A stretch of 32,225 nt of DNA from Anabaena catenula FACHB-362. GTDB lineage: Bacteria > Cyanobacteriota > Cyanobacteriia > Cyanobacteriales > Nostocaceae. The translations under genes and the position numbers were made by a program. Shown here in pieces: positions 7,921 through 16,143 of this stretch. Position 1 is the first letter of the stretch; every line of letters begins with the position of its first letter. Under the pieces are notes generated by a model that made no database searches, had not been told where the DNA came from, and saw only the letters and a list, made by a program, of their open reading frames with translations. The stretch spans positions 1-32,225 of the forward strand of contig NZ_JACJTQ010000057.1 of the NCBI RefSeq assembly GCF_014698735.1. The letters are read 5' to 3'.

Positions 7921-9534
7921 ATGAGTAAATTTATGAAATTAGACATATCATCCAAACTAAAACGCCGACACTTTTTAATACAAGCTGCCATGAGTAGCGG
8001 TAGCATCATCGGGGCAAACCTGTGGTCAAAATCAGGTTTAGCGCACACACCTGCATTCATCACATTAGATAAAAATCGCCCTACTATTCCCTACGGTGTG
8101 GCTAGTGGCGATATTAACGGCAATAGCGGGGTGATTTGGAGTCGGAGCGATAGACCTGCCAGAATGATTGTAGAATATGCGACTGATGACAATTTTCGCA
8201 ATCGTCGCCGGATTATTGGACAAGTCGCTGCGGCAAATACTGACTTTACTGCACGGACATATCTAAATAATTTACCACCTGGTCAAGATATATTCTACCG
8301 AGTCACTTTCCAAGATGTAGGGGATGAAAACATCTACAGCGCCCCTGTTAACGGACATTTGAAAACTGCTCCCCAAGGACGAGGACAGGATATATTTTTT
8401 GCTTGGTCAGGAGATACCGCAGGTCAAGGTTGGGGAATTAATCCAGAATGGGGTGGTATGAAAATTTACGAATCTATTCGTCAGCTAAACCCCGATTTTT
8501 TTATCCATTCTGGGGACACTATTTACGCGGATAATCCTATTCAAGCCGAGGTAAAGCTAGATGATGGTAGTATCTGGAAAAACATCACCACAGAAGAAAA
8601 GTCAAAAGTAGCAGAAACCCTCAAAGAATTTCGAGGTAATTTTACTTACAATTTACTAGATGAAAACATCCGTCGTTTCAATTCCCAAGTTCCTCAATTA
8701 GTGCAATGGGATGATCATGAAGTCAGAAATAATTGGTATCCTGGACAGATATTAGATGATAGCCGCTACACAGTTAAGGATGTTTCTCTATTAGCATCAC
8801 GGGCAAAACAAGCATTTCTAGAATATAATCCTATCCGCTTTGATGCCAAAGACCCAGAACGTATTTACCGTGCTTTCAATTATGGGCAATTACTAGAAAT
8901 TTTCATGCTGGATGAACGCAGCTATCGGGGAAAAAATTCTCCAAATAACCAAACTGTAATGAGTACAGAAACAGCATTTCTTGGTAGTTCTCAATTAAGT
9001 TGGTTAAAGAGCAAATTAAAGAACTCAAAATCCACTTGGAAAGTAATTGCTAGTGATATGCCGATTGGGTTAGTAGTACGTGATGGTAAAACCAACTTTG
9101 AAAATGCTGCTAATGGAGATGGAAAAGCATTGGGAAGAGAATTAGAATTGGCAGATTTATTCCGCTTTATTAAAGACAACAATATCCAAAATGTGGTTTG
9201 GTTAACTGCTGATGTGCATTATGCCGCATCCCATTATTATGATCCTAACAAAGCCCAATTTATAGACTTTAAACCCTTCTGGGAATTTGTCGCCGGACCA
9301 CTCAATTCTGGAACATTTGGTCCGGCTCAACTCGATAATACGTTTGGTCCACAAGTAAAGTTTCAAAGTATCCCAGCCGATATAAAACAAAATCAACCAC
9401 CAAGTGCAGGGTGGCAATTTTTTGGGACTGTAAAAATTGACGGAAAAAGTGAAGTTTTAACTGTGACTTTGCATAATTTGGCAGGTGAAAAACTCTATAG
9501 TGTAGATTTACAGCCAGAGGTTGATACTAATTAA
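7921..9534 (+). CDS. phoD: Alkaline phosphatase D-type phosphoesterase, Tat-exported
   Basis: The 537-aa product begins with a twin-arginine signal (KRRHFLIQAAM, residues 14-24, then a hydrophobic run to about 34), so it is exported folded, probably to the periplasm. Residues 56-150 fit the N-terminal PhoD domain (PYGVASGDI, a Fn3-like sheet). The metallophosphatase domain follows, with metal-site motifs SGDTIYAD (197-204), WDDHEVRNNW (263-272) and TADVHYAA (429-436). PhoD enzymes hydrolyse phosphomono- and diesters using Ca and Fe and supply phosphate. Length is normal. A second ATG at codon 5 is an alternative start and would keep the signal. It is monocistronic, with a strong terminator after the stop. 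Regulation by phosphate is expected for the family but not shown by a visible Pho box. Confidence 0.9.
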   Translation: MSKFMKLDISSKLKRRHFLIQAAMSSGSIIGANLWSKSGLAHTPAFITLDKNRPTIPYGVASGDINGNSGVIWSRSDRPARMIVEYATDDNFRNRRRIIGQVAAANTDFTARTYLNNLPPGQDIFYRVTFQDVGDENIYSAPVNGHLKTAPQGRGQDIFFAWSGDTAGQGWGINPEWGGMKIYESIRQLNPDFFIHSGDTIYADNPIQAEVKLDDGSIWKNITTEEKSKVAETLKEFRGNFTYNLLDENIRRFNSQVPQLVQWDDHEVRNNWYPGQILDDSRYTVKDVSLLASRAKQAFLEYNPIRFDAKDPERIYRAFNYGQLLEIFMLDERSYRGKNSPNNQTVMSTETAFLGSSQLSWLKSKLKNSKSTWKVIASDMPIGLVVRDGKTNFENAANGDGKALGRELELADLFRFIKDNNIQNVVWLTADVHYAASHYYDPNKAQFIDFKPFWEFVAGPLNSGTFGPAQLDNTFGPQVKFQSIPADIKQNQPPSAGWQFFGTVKIDGKSEVLTVTLHNLAGEKLYSVDLQPEVDTN

Positions 9535-9584
9535 ATGTGAGCTAACTTCTGGGAAGGAACGGGTTTAACCGAGTAGATTAGCCA

Positions 9585-9633
9585 CTCCAGACACAGAAAA
9601 TAGCTGTATTTTTCTGATCTGGAGCGGTTTTTT
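9585..9633 (+). terminator. Rho-independent terminator of phoD
   Basis: The left arm (9585-9600, CTCCAGACACAGAAAA) pairs with the right arm (9610-9624, TTTTCTGATCTGGAG) with one small bulge. A TTTTTT run follows at 9628-9633. It sits between phoD and the convergent gene and ends exactly at that gene's stop codon. Confidence 0.85.
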
Positions 9634-11166
9634 CTATCTTGGTCTGCCCAAAGTCGTAATATAGAGAACAGCTTCATCAGCAGGAATACCCAAAACATCA
9701 TTTACTTGGTCGTCAAAGAAGCCACCAATACCGCTGACACCTAAATTCAAGCGAATTGCAGCTAAATTGAGTTTTTGTCCGAGATGTCCAGCATCCATGT
9801 GTAAATAACGGTAAACCCGATCGCCATATTGAGCGATCGCAGATTTCAGGTCAGCGGTATGAAATAGTACCACTGCTGCATCCCGCCCCAATTCCTGACC
9901 TAAACATAGAAAATGTAGTTCACGTCGGAAATTTTTAAAGCGAATTTGTCTTAATTCTTGGGCTTTAGGTGCATAATAGTAACAACCTGAATCTAGTCCG
10001 TTGACACCAGAAACTGCAATAAATGTTTCAATTAAATTCAGGTCAAAGTAGTCTGGATAAGTGTCTAAACTTTGGTCAATGTAATTTTGTGGTTGGTAGG
10101 TAAAATCGAGTAAAGCTTTGAGTTCATTTAAGGTTAAATCATCACCACTATAAGCGCGGGTAGAACGTCGATTATAGATAGTATTCTCTAATTCCGAAAG
10201 ATTTTTACCCCAATAAATGGAAGTAGTAACAGTGGAAACTTTGTCACAAAAGGGAAAATTATATTTATCCTCTAAGGATCTTTCTTGTTGTACCGTTGGC
10301 AAATTTGACTTACCAGTTGTACCAGATGGAATTTGGGTATGTAAATGAAAATATTTCAGCAGTTCTCCATCGGGAATTGAGGGATAATTGGTTTCAGTCG
10401 TCGAAGGTAAAGCAGTTTTTCCCAAGGGTAAATTTTGTTGAATATCTAACAAATCTGCCAACGCTAATACAGCAGTAGCACCTTCTTGTTGAGGATCAAT
10501 ATATAACAGATCATTGACTGCCTCATCTATAAAGCCGCCGATTAAATGGGGGCGATAATCAGTAATAGCACCAGCTAACTCGATATTACCTAAAAGATGT
10601 CCTGTATCTAGAAAAATTCGGCGATAAGCTCTATCTTCATAACGCCATGCTGAACGATAAAAAACAGCAGTAGTGATCAGCGCAAGTTGGGTATTTTCTA
10701 AAGTGGGATGCCACAAACAAGCTGCTTGTAAAGCTTGCCAAACATCATTTTCCCAATAATGCTTGAGAGAATGAGTCCGACATTGATAGTTATAAAGTCC
10801 CGGTGGCAGTAACGGCGTACCACGGGAAACTACATATAGTTCAGCAGGGTATAAACCGCCTGCACTAGGCGCAGAACGCAAATATACTGCACTACCCATA
10901 GAAGGCATTCTTGCCGTTAGTCCGTAGCTGCGAAACAGCAGTTGTGAAAGTCTCTGCCACCATTGAAAATCTGCATTATTGGCAAATGTCTCTGGTTTTT
11001 CTTGCAGATAAGGTTTAAGGTCAAAATCAGAGCCAATTTTGTACTCTTTGAACGGTACTGGCTGTTTAGCCCAGTCTAACCTCTGACCTTTAGAGGCTAG
11101 AGTCTCAGGGTCATATTTAGTACGTTCGTGGTAATGTTGGGCAATGGATTGGTGTATTTCTGGCAT
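9634..11166 (-). CDS. SagB/ThcOx-type nitroreductase-fold dehydrogenase, two-domain
   Basis: This 510-aa protein carries two nitroreductase-like FMN domains. The first (about 70-240) has RSAPSAGGLYPAELYVV (97-113) and RIFLDTGHLLGNIELAG (183-199). The second (about 325-508) has NRRSTRAYSGDDLTLNELKALL (332-353) and MDAGHLGQKLNLAAIRL (457-473), GVSGIGGFFDD (476-486). SagB-type enzymes oxidise azolines to azoles in peptide natural products such as streptolysin S, while ThcOx acts in cyanobactin-like pathways; stand-alone members of unknown role are common. No precursor peptide, YcaO cyclodehydratase or protease is nearby, so a peptide-modifying role is not supported here. It is convergent with phoD and divergent from the hydrolase gene. 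Confidence 0.82.
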   Translation of the reverse strand: MPEIHQSIAQHYHERTKYDPETLASKGQRLDWAKQPVPFKEYKIGSDFDLKPYLQEKPETFANNADFQWWQRLSQLLFRSYGLTARMPSMGSAVYLRSAPSAGGLYPAELYVVSRGTPLLPPGLYNYQCRTHSLKHYWENDVWQALQAACLWHPTLENTQLALITTAVFYRSAWRYEDRAYRRIFLDTGHLLGNIELAGAITDYRPHLIGGFIDEAVNDLLYIDPQQEGATAVLALADLLDIQQNLPLGKTALPSTTETNYPSIPDGELLKYFHLHTQIPSGTTGKSNLPTVQQERSLEDKYNFPFCDKVSTVTTSIYWGKNLSELENTIYNRRSTRAYSGDDLTLNELKALLDFTYQPQNYIDQSLDTYPDYFDLNLIETFIAVSGVNGLDSGCYYYAPKAQELRQIRFKNFRRELHFLCLGQELGRDAAVVLFHTADLKSAIAQYGDRVYRYLHMDAGHLGQKLNLAAIRLNLGVSGIGGFFDDQVNDVLGIPADEAVLYITTLGRPR

Positions 11167-11251
11167 ATTAATTTTAATATTCTAGGGTAGTCCTATTATT
11201 GATCTTGGCATTCATTAGCTCTATTATTTCGTGTTAATGAGTACAATCATC

Positions 11252-11293
11252 AAAATTAAAAATTAAAAATCAAAACTTAAAACCTAAAAATGA
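11252..11293. repeat. Degenerate heptad array (AAAATTA type)
   Basis: Six consecutive heptads (AAAATTA, AAAATTA, AAAATCA, AAACTTA, AAACCTA, AAAATGA) occupy the spacer between the divergent dehydrogenase and hydrolase genes. The complementary TAATTTT array lies on the other side of the hydrolase gene. Confidence 0.75.
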
Positions 11294-11343
11294 ATTTTTT
11301 CTGATAACCTTTCCAGTCACCTGTCCGGGAGAAGATTGTCCAA

Positions 11344-12183
11344 ATGATGCCTGTACGTCAAAGTCTATCAACGTCTGATATTCAACTTTCTTACCTAGAG
11401 TGGAATCAAGGCCAAGAACCATTACTGTTGTTACATGGTATGGCTGATAATGCTTTGGTTTGGTCTAGTTTGGGAGATTATTTGGCAGCAGATTACCATA
11501 TAGTTGCACCAGATATGCGGGGTCATGGTGAGAGTAGTAAGTCAGAGAGGGATTATACTTTTGAGAGTGCGATCGCGGATGTGGAAGCATTAATGGATCA
11601 ACTGGGATGGTCTGCTGCCCATATCGTCAGTCATTCTTGGACAGGTAAATTAGCCGCTATCTGGGCTAGACAAAACCCAGCACGCTTACGGAGTATCACC
11701 CTGGTAGATCCCATTTTTATCTGGAAAATGCCCAGTTTCCTCAAAATTACATTTCCCCTGTTGTACCGTGTCTTACCTTTCCTCAAAAGCATGGGGCCAT
11801 TTGCTAGTTACGAAGAAGCCGAACAAAAAATCAGACAACTCAGCCAATATCAAAATTGGAGTTCTTTGCAACAGCAAGTTTTTCAAGCCGGAATTGAACA
11901 AAAACCCGATGGTAGTTGGGGTAGCAAATTTACAATTGCAGCCCGTGATGGGATTTTTGACGCAGTCATGGAAGTACCTGGTTTTATTAACCCAGTTGAA
12001 ACTCCTGCTCTCTTTATACAACCAGAAAAAGGTGTAAACCGCCAAAATTGGCAAATTCAACCTTATCAAACTAACCTAAAAAATTTACATCTCTGCCAAG
12101 TTCCTGGAAATCATTGGCCATTTTTAAGTAACCCAGACGAATTTAATCAGACAGTCGCCACTTTTTTAGCGGCACAAAGATGA
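11344..12183 (+). CDS. Alpha/beta hydrolase
   Basis: The 279-aa product has the alpha/beta hydrolase fold: oxyanion-hole strand LLLLHGMADNALVW (27-40), MRGHGESS (58-65), the nucleophile elbow VSHSWTGK (95-102) with S98 as nucleophile, and catalytic histidine H257 in GNHWPF. The elbow reads S-H-S-W-T-G rather than the common G-x-S-x-G, but the Ser and the small residue at +3 are kept. The substrate cannot be told from sequence. A GGGAGAAG ribosome-binding site lies about 14 bases before two adjacent ATGs (11344 and 11347); either may be used. No signal peptide is seen, so it is cytoplasmic. The Ser/Thr kinase gene follows after 90 bases on the same strand. Confidence 0.87.
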   Translation: MMPVRQSLSTSDIQLSYLEWNQGQEPLLLLHGMADNALVWSSLGDYLAADYHIVAPDMRGHGESSKSERDYTFESAIADVEALMDQLGWSAAHIVSHSWTGKLAAIWARQNPARLRSITLVDPIFIWKMPSFLKITFPLLYRVLPFLKSMGPFASYEEAEQKIRQLSQYQNWSSLQQQVFQAGIEQKPDGSWGSKFTIAARDGIFDAVMEVPGFINPVETPALFIQPEKGVNRQNWQIQPYQTNLKNLHLCQVPGNHWPFLSNPDEFNQTVATFLAAQR

Positions 12184-12234
12184 GATAATCATCTCACGAT
12201 GCTATTTCTAGGTATCAATTACTAACTGGCATTC

Positions 12235-12271
12235 TAATTTTTTTAATTTTTAATTCTTAATTTTTAATTGT
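12235..12271. repeat. Degenerate heptad array (TAATTTT type)
   Basis: Heptads TAATTTT, TAATTTT, TAATTCT, TAATTTT and TAATTGT, with two extra T after the first, end two bases before the kinase ATG. The array is the complement of the one at 11252-11293 and occupies the ribosome-binding region, so no Shine-Dalgarno sequence is present. Confidence 0.7.
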
Positions 12272-12273
12272 TT

Positions 12274-13983
12274 ATGAGTCTTTGTATTAATCCAGTTTGT
12301 CCTCAACCCAACCACCCAGATAATGACGAAAACCGCTTTTGTCAAAGTTGTGGTTCTCAATTAGAATTGTTAGGGCGTTATCGAATATTGCGGTTATTGA
12401 GTGACAAAACTGGATTTAGCAAAGTCTATGAAGCCTATCAGCAAGACACGCCAAAAATCCTTAAAGTCCTCAAACAAGAATTAGCTAACGATACCAAAGC
12501 CGTTTCACTATTTCAACAAGAAGTCAATGTTCTAGAACAATTAAATCATCCTGGTATTCCCACAGCCGAGGGTTACTTTCCATATCAAACCAGAAATGCT
12601 GTAGTGCTGCATTGTATGGTGATGGAAAAAATTGATGGGCCAAACTTAGAACAGTGGTTAAAGCAACAACAAAACCGTCCCATTTCTGAACCCCAAGCCA
12701 TAGCTTGGTTAAAACAACTATTAGAAATATTAGCTTTAGTTCATCACCACCAATATCTACATAGAGATATTAAACCATCAAATATCATGATTCGCCCTGA
12801 TGGGCAATTAGTATTAATTGACTTTGGTACAGCCAGAGAAATTACGAGAACTTATTTGGCTAATGGTGGGGGAATGACAGCAATTACATCATCAGGTTAT
12901 AGCCCTCCAGAACAAATGCAAGGACAAGCCATACCCCAATCAGATTTCTTTGCTTTAGGACGTACCTTCGTATTTTTATTAACGGGATGTCAACCTGTAC
13001 AATTATATAATCCGCACCTGGATGTTTTAGAATGGCGAAATCATGCAACTCATGTTTCACAACTGCTATTAGATTTCATTGATTGGTTGATGTTAACAGC
13101 AGTAAATCAACGTCCTAGCCATGTTGAAGAAATTTTACAAAGATTAGCAGAAATTGAATTTTTACTTACAGATAATACCTCAGCAACTATTAATGTTGGC
13201 GGTGGTTTAAAAACTGCAATAGTTAATAAAACAACTACCAATAACACCATTATCCCACCACAAAAGCAGCCAGAAAAATTACCATTATTAGCATGGTTAG
13301 CCGCTTTAATAGTTTCCTTATTATTACTTTGGTCTGTAGCATTAGCCAACCGCAATCATAAATTCACCGTTCTTCCTCCTGATTATGGACAAGCACCCGT
13401 CAAAAAAGGCAAAGTTGATTATTTCCCCTACGAAGAAGGGAAAGATAGTCAAGGGAGAGTAGCAGAATTTAATATTGCGGTTTTATCAGTAGAATATAAA
13501 TGGCAATTAGGTAGCACCTACCAAATTAAATATAACGATCAAATTATTACCCTTGACTCGTTAAAATCTAACTTAGAACAAGAAGGTATTCAGAGAATAA
13601 TGGAAAATCCCAGCGAGATTATTTCTGTGGGAACAGCTTCTTGTGAAGGTGATATTGCAGCGGAACAAAGTCGGGCTTTAGAACGTTCTAAGCAAATCCA
13701 ACTCTTAGTAAAAAAGATATTTAGTAATATATCAACTGTTCAAGGTTATCGCTTATTAAATTTGGGACAATTCCAAAGAAAAGATTGTCAAGCTAGTCAA
13801 GATTCAACAGCTTATCAACGCAGTATTATTATTATTGGTGTAAAAAAACAAGCCGAAGGCGTGATATTAGATGAAGCTTTACGAGATAGATTAGAGAAAA
13901 AGCCTTTTGCTGATTTTAAATTAGAAGATTATTCTTTGGGTTCGGTAGAGAAATTTAAAACCATACCCAGCAATTTGTCATAG
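12274..13983 (+). CDS. Membrane-anchored Ser/Thr protein kinase with N-terminal zinc ribbon
   Basis: I take the ATG at 12274 (569 aa) rather than the TTG two codons earlier, because MSLCINP is the usual start of this cyanobacterial kinase family. Residues 4-26 hold four cysteines (C4, C9, C23, C26), a short zinc ribbon. The kinase domain covers about 35-295: probable ATP lysine K64, HRDIKPSN (163-170), DFGTAR (183-188), and activation segment ending SGYSPPEQ. One transmembrane helix (about 336-358) follows a Thr/Asn-rich linker. The remaining about 200 residues would be outside the cytoplasm and contain GTASCEGD and QSRALERSKQIQ, faintly like OmpA-type cell-wall-binding domains, which is uncertain. 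Such kinases phosphorylate regulators or envelope proteins; the target is unknown. Confidence 0.9.
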   Translation: MSLCINPVCPQPNHPDNDENRFCQSCGSQLELLGRYRILRLLSDKTGFSKVYEAYQQDTPKILKVLKQELANDTKAVSLFQQEVNVLEQLNHPGIPTAEGYFPYQTRNAVVLHCMVMEKIDGPNLEQWLKQQQNRPISEPQAIAWLKQLLEILALVHHHQYLHRDIKPSNIMIRPDGQLVLIDFGTAREITRTYLANGGGMTAITSSGYSPPEQMQGQAIPQSDFFALGRTFVFLLTGCQPVQLYNPHLDVLEWRNHATHVSQLLLDFIDWLMLTAVNQRPSHVEEILQRLAEIEFLLTDNTSATINVGGGLKTAIVNKTTTNNTIIPPQKQPEKLPLLAWLAALIVSLLLLWSVALANRNHKFTVLPPDYGQAPVKKGKVDYFPYEEGKDSQGRVAEFNIAVLSVEYKWQLGSTYQIKYNDQIITLDSLKSNLEQEGIQRIMENPSEIISVGTASCEGDIAAEQSRALERSKQIQLLVKKIFSNISTVQGYRLLNLGQFQRKDCQASQDSTAYQRSIIIIGVKKQAEGVILDEALRDRLEKKPFADFKLEDYSLGSVEKFKTIPSNLS

Positions 13984-14345
13984 AAATCCTCCAAAAAACA
14001 CAATGTATAGCCATAATCCCTACCCAGGTCACGTCTCTACAAGGTTTCTAGATAACGTATATTTAATTCCTGGAGATTTGTAATGGTTAAGTTCCCAATG
14101 CCATGTATTATTTAAAATTTTTATTTATCACTATATCAATTTTCTGTACTCAACAAGTTACAATTATGATGTAAGCCAGAAATTCCCAAACAAATGCAGA
14201 CTTATGCCACATTAGCAGAGGAAAAATATCATCTCCTCATAATGCTATAAATCTCGAAAATTGCTGATTTAGAGCAGTTAAGGACAATTTAAAGGGGGAA
14301 TTTATCCGGAGAACTTCAACTTCTCTAAGTTTCTAAGTTAGATAA
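13984..14345 (+). other. Spacer with possible remnant of an Rpn-like gene
   Basis: No intact gene is seen. In frame 1, positions 14179-14247 read EIPKQMQTYATLAEEKYHLL and end at TAA 14248-14250. The same frame continues as ISKIADLEQLRTI (14251-14289) before TAA 14290-14292. The second piece closely resembles ISPISDLELLRTI in the adjacent fragment at 14346, so this may be a more decayed second copy of the same family's C-terminus. Confidence 0.35.
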
Positions 14346-14624
14346 ATGATTAGGTGGAGGATAATAGTGCTAGAAAAATCTTTCTTTTATCAAGAAATTC
14401 TGCATAAGGGCAGAGAAGAGGGACGGTTACAAGAACGGCTTTCAAGTATTGAATTAGCTTTAGATGTAAAATTCGGTATGGAAGGCTTGAAACTGATGGA
14501 TTCAATATCGCCAATTTCTGATTTAGAACTATTAAGGACTATTCATAAGTATGTCTTAACTGTAAATAATCTCGATCAATTACGGGAAGTTATACAGAAT
14601 ATTCACGTTTCTGAACTACATTAA
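14346..14624 (+). pseudogene. C-terminal fragment of an Rpn/PD-(D/E)XK transposase-like protein
   Basis: The open frame of 92 codons contains VLEKSFFYQEILHKGREEGR followed by ERLSSIELALDVKFGMEGLKL. This resembles the C-terminal end of the cyanobacterial Rpn-type (recombination-promoting nuclease, DUF4351-like) proteins, which are usually about 250-300 aa. The N-terminal nuclease domain is missing and an in-frame TAA lies directly before the ATG. The first residues (MIRWRII) do not look like a natural start. I therefore read it as a decayed remnant; a small independent gene cannot be excluded. Confidence 0.5.
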
Positions 14625-14643
14625 ACATTAAATTATGAATTAT

Positions 14644-15432
14644 TCAAGCTCCCATTCCTGAATACCGCTTTAAGCCTGCACGCCATAACAAGCGATTTGC
14701 ACCCAAAAATACCAGTAACCAACCCACAATAGATAAAAATCCTCTTGTTAAATCCACGGGTAGCCCTACTAAAATACTTGCAGGAAAATTAATCAAATAG
14801 GGAAAAGGTGTAAACATGACTACGTTCCGCACCCCTTCTGGAAAAACATCTAAAGGTGCAATCATACCGGATAAAAACAGAAAAAATAAAAACCAAACAT
14901 TTTCTATAGCTGTGGCTCTTTCTGTCCAAAAAGCGAACATAGCAAAGGTGTATTGAATTAAAAATCGTAAGCTGAAAGCTAAAATCGCAGCCAATATGAA
15001 AAGCAATAAATTAGCTAAACTGGGCAACCAAAAAGCTTGGGGATATAATAAAAAGAATAATCCTATTAATATAAATACAAAAGGCATTCTGGCAAATCTT
15101 TCAGCAACATGAGTAAAAAAGTGATGAAATCCTGGATCTAATGGTTGCAATAATCGCGGTGAAAGTTTGCCTTCCACTACTTCTTTTTCAAAATCATAAA
15201 TAACCCAAACAACTGTAATTTGTCTGACTATAAAAACGGCAAAAAAATAACGAGCAAATTCTACAGCAGTGAAACCAAATTTTCCTCCTTGGGCTGCTTG
15301 TATCCATACACCCATGAGAATAATTGGTAAAGAACCAGACAGAACCCATAATATTAGTTCTGAGCGATACTCTAGCATATAAGCATAGTAAACGGAAAGC
15401 AAGGTTAGGGTTTTTCTAATCGTCTGTTTCAT
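14644..15432 (-). CDS. ABC-2 family transporter permease
   Basis: The 262-aa product, starting MKQTIRKTLTLLSVYYAYML, has about six membrane helices and fits the ABC-2 family permease type PF06182, typically 260-270 aa. The block EKEVVEGKLSPRLLQPLDPG is the family's characteristic cytoplasmic loop. Such permeases form exporters with a separate ATPase and often a second permease; neither is in the window, so the partner must be elsewhere. An alternative GTG start nine codons upstream (15459) is possible, but the family usually starts a few residues before the amphipathic stretch, which favours ATG 15432. It is transcribed toward the Rpn-like remnant. The substrate is unknown. Confidence 0.82.
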   Translation of the reverse strand: MKQTIRKTLTLLSVYYAYMLEYRSELILWVLSGSLPIILMGVWIQAAQGGKFGFTAVEFARYFFAVFIVRQITVVWVIYDFEKEVVEGKLSPRLLQPLDPGFHHFFTHVAERFARMPFVFILIGLFFLLYPQAFWLPSLANLLLFILAAILAFSLRFLIQYTFAMFAFWTERATAIENVWFLFFLFLSGMIAPLDVFPEGVRNVVMFTPFPYLINFPASILVGLPVDLTRGFLSIVGWLLVFLGANRLLWRAGLKRYSGMGA

Positions 15433-15854
15433 AATAGATAGTTGGTACGAACTTATCACTATAATCTCAGAGTAAACTCATCTCATTTTGTATAACATAT
15501 ATTTGACAGACCAGGTAAAATAAACATAGATAAATGGGTATAAAAATAAATTATCTCAGGGTAGATATTATATTAAATTAAGCCTACTTACTTAGGTGCT
15601 AAATATTCCTAGGAAGAAAAAATAACTATTCCCATGATATCCAATTTACAATAATTATTAACTAAACCAAATCACCAAAATAGACAGTTTTTATCCGTAA
15701 CAAGAATAATCAAAATTTCTGTCATTTCCATCACAAAGTAATAATTCTTATATGTACACCACTAGACATCAAAATTTATGCCTTTTATTTCATAATATTT
15801 AAAGAAAGCAAAGGTAGCTAAATTAGCATATTCCTTTTCTTGCTCTCTACTAAT

Positions 15855-15875
15855 TCTAAAAGTTTAACTTTTAGA
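15855..15875. promoter_or_regulatory. Perfect 10-bp inverted repeat, candidate operator
   Basis: TCTAAAAGTT (15855-15864) and AACTTTTAGA (15866-15875) are perfect inverted arms around one T. With a one-base centre it is better suited to binding a dimeric protein than to an RNA hairpin. It is about 270 bases upstream of the first gene of the DUF2231-cox cluster. Confidence 0.45.
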
Positions 15876-15902
15876 TTTTGGACAATTTAGAAAAATTTAC
15901 GT

Positions 15903-15919
15903 AACCTAAAAAATAGGTT
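15903..15919. promoter_or_regulatory. Second inverted repeat upstream of the oxidase cluster
   Basis: AACCTA (15903-15908) and TAGGTT (15914-15919) flank AAAAA. It begins 28 bases after the neighbouring 10-bp inverted repeat; the two have different sequences. Confidence 0.3.
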
Positions 15920-16143
15920 GAGTAAATCAAAAACCCAACAGCGATTTAGTTTATCTACATCAACAATTGCTGTTGCAGACTGTTGTTATGAGCAAATGAA
16001 TTAACTGAAAATTATCAATATTCAGCCGTCAACTTATGCCTAAAGGCAGGCTCCGTCAAAAGCTTTCATCAATTGCTATGAGCAGATATTTAGCAACAAT
16101 TGGAGTTTGGCACAGGAGTAGTACATAAGTCTAGGAGAATTTC

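Larger units (their letters stand above)
15433..16143. other. Long AT-rich spacer upstream of the oxidase cluster
   Basis: I see no coding region in about 710 bases between divergent transcription units. It holds two inverted repeats (15855-15875 and 15903-15919), a short Nostoc repeat (GCCTAAAGGCAGGCTCCG near 16037) and the near-repeats TTATGAGCAAAT (15984-15995) and CTATGAGCAGAT (16076-16087). GTA-N8-TAT at 15738-15751 is one base short of an NtcA box (GTA-N8-TAC). An AGGAG ribosome-binding site (16133-16137) sits six bases before the first DUF2231 gene. The size of the spacer suggests complex regulation of the cluster. Confidence 0.5.

Noticed and set aside
15738-15751. NtcA box upstream of the oxidase cluster
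   Set aside because: GTA-N8-TAT misses the final base of the consensus and is about 400 bases from the first gene, so it is not reported as a site.
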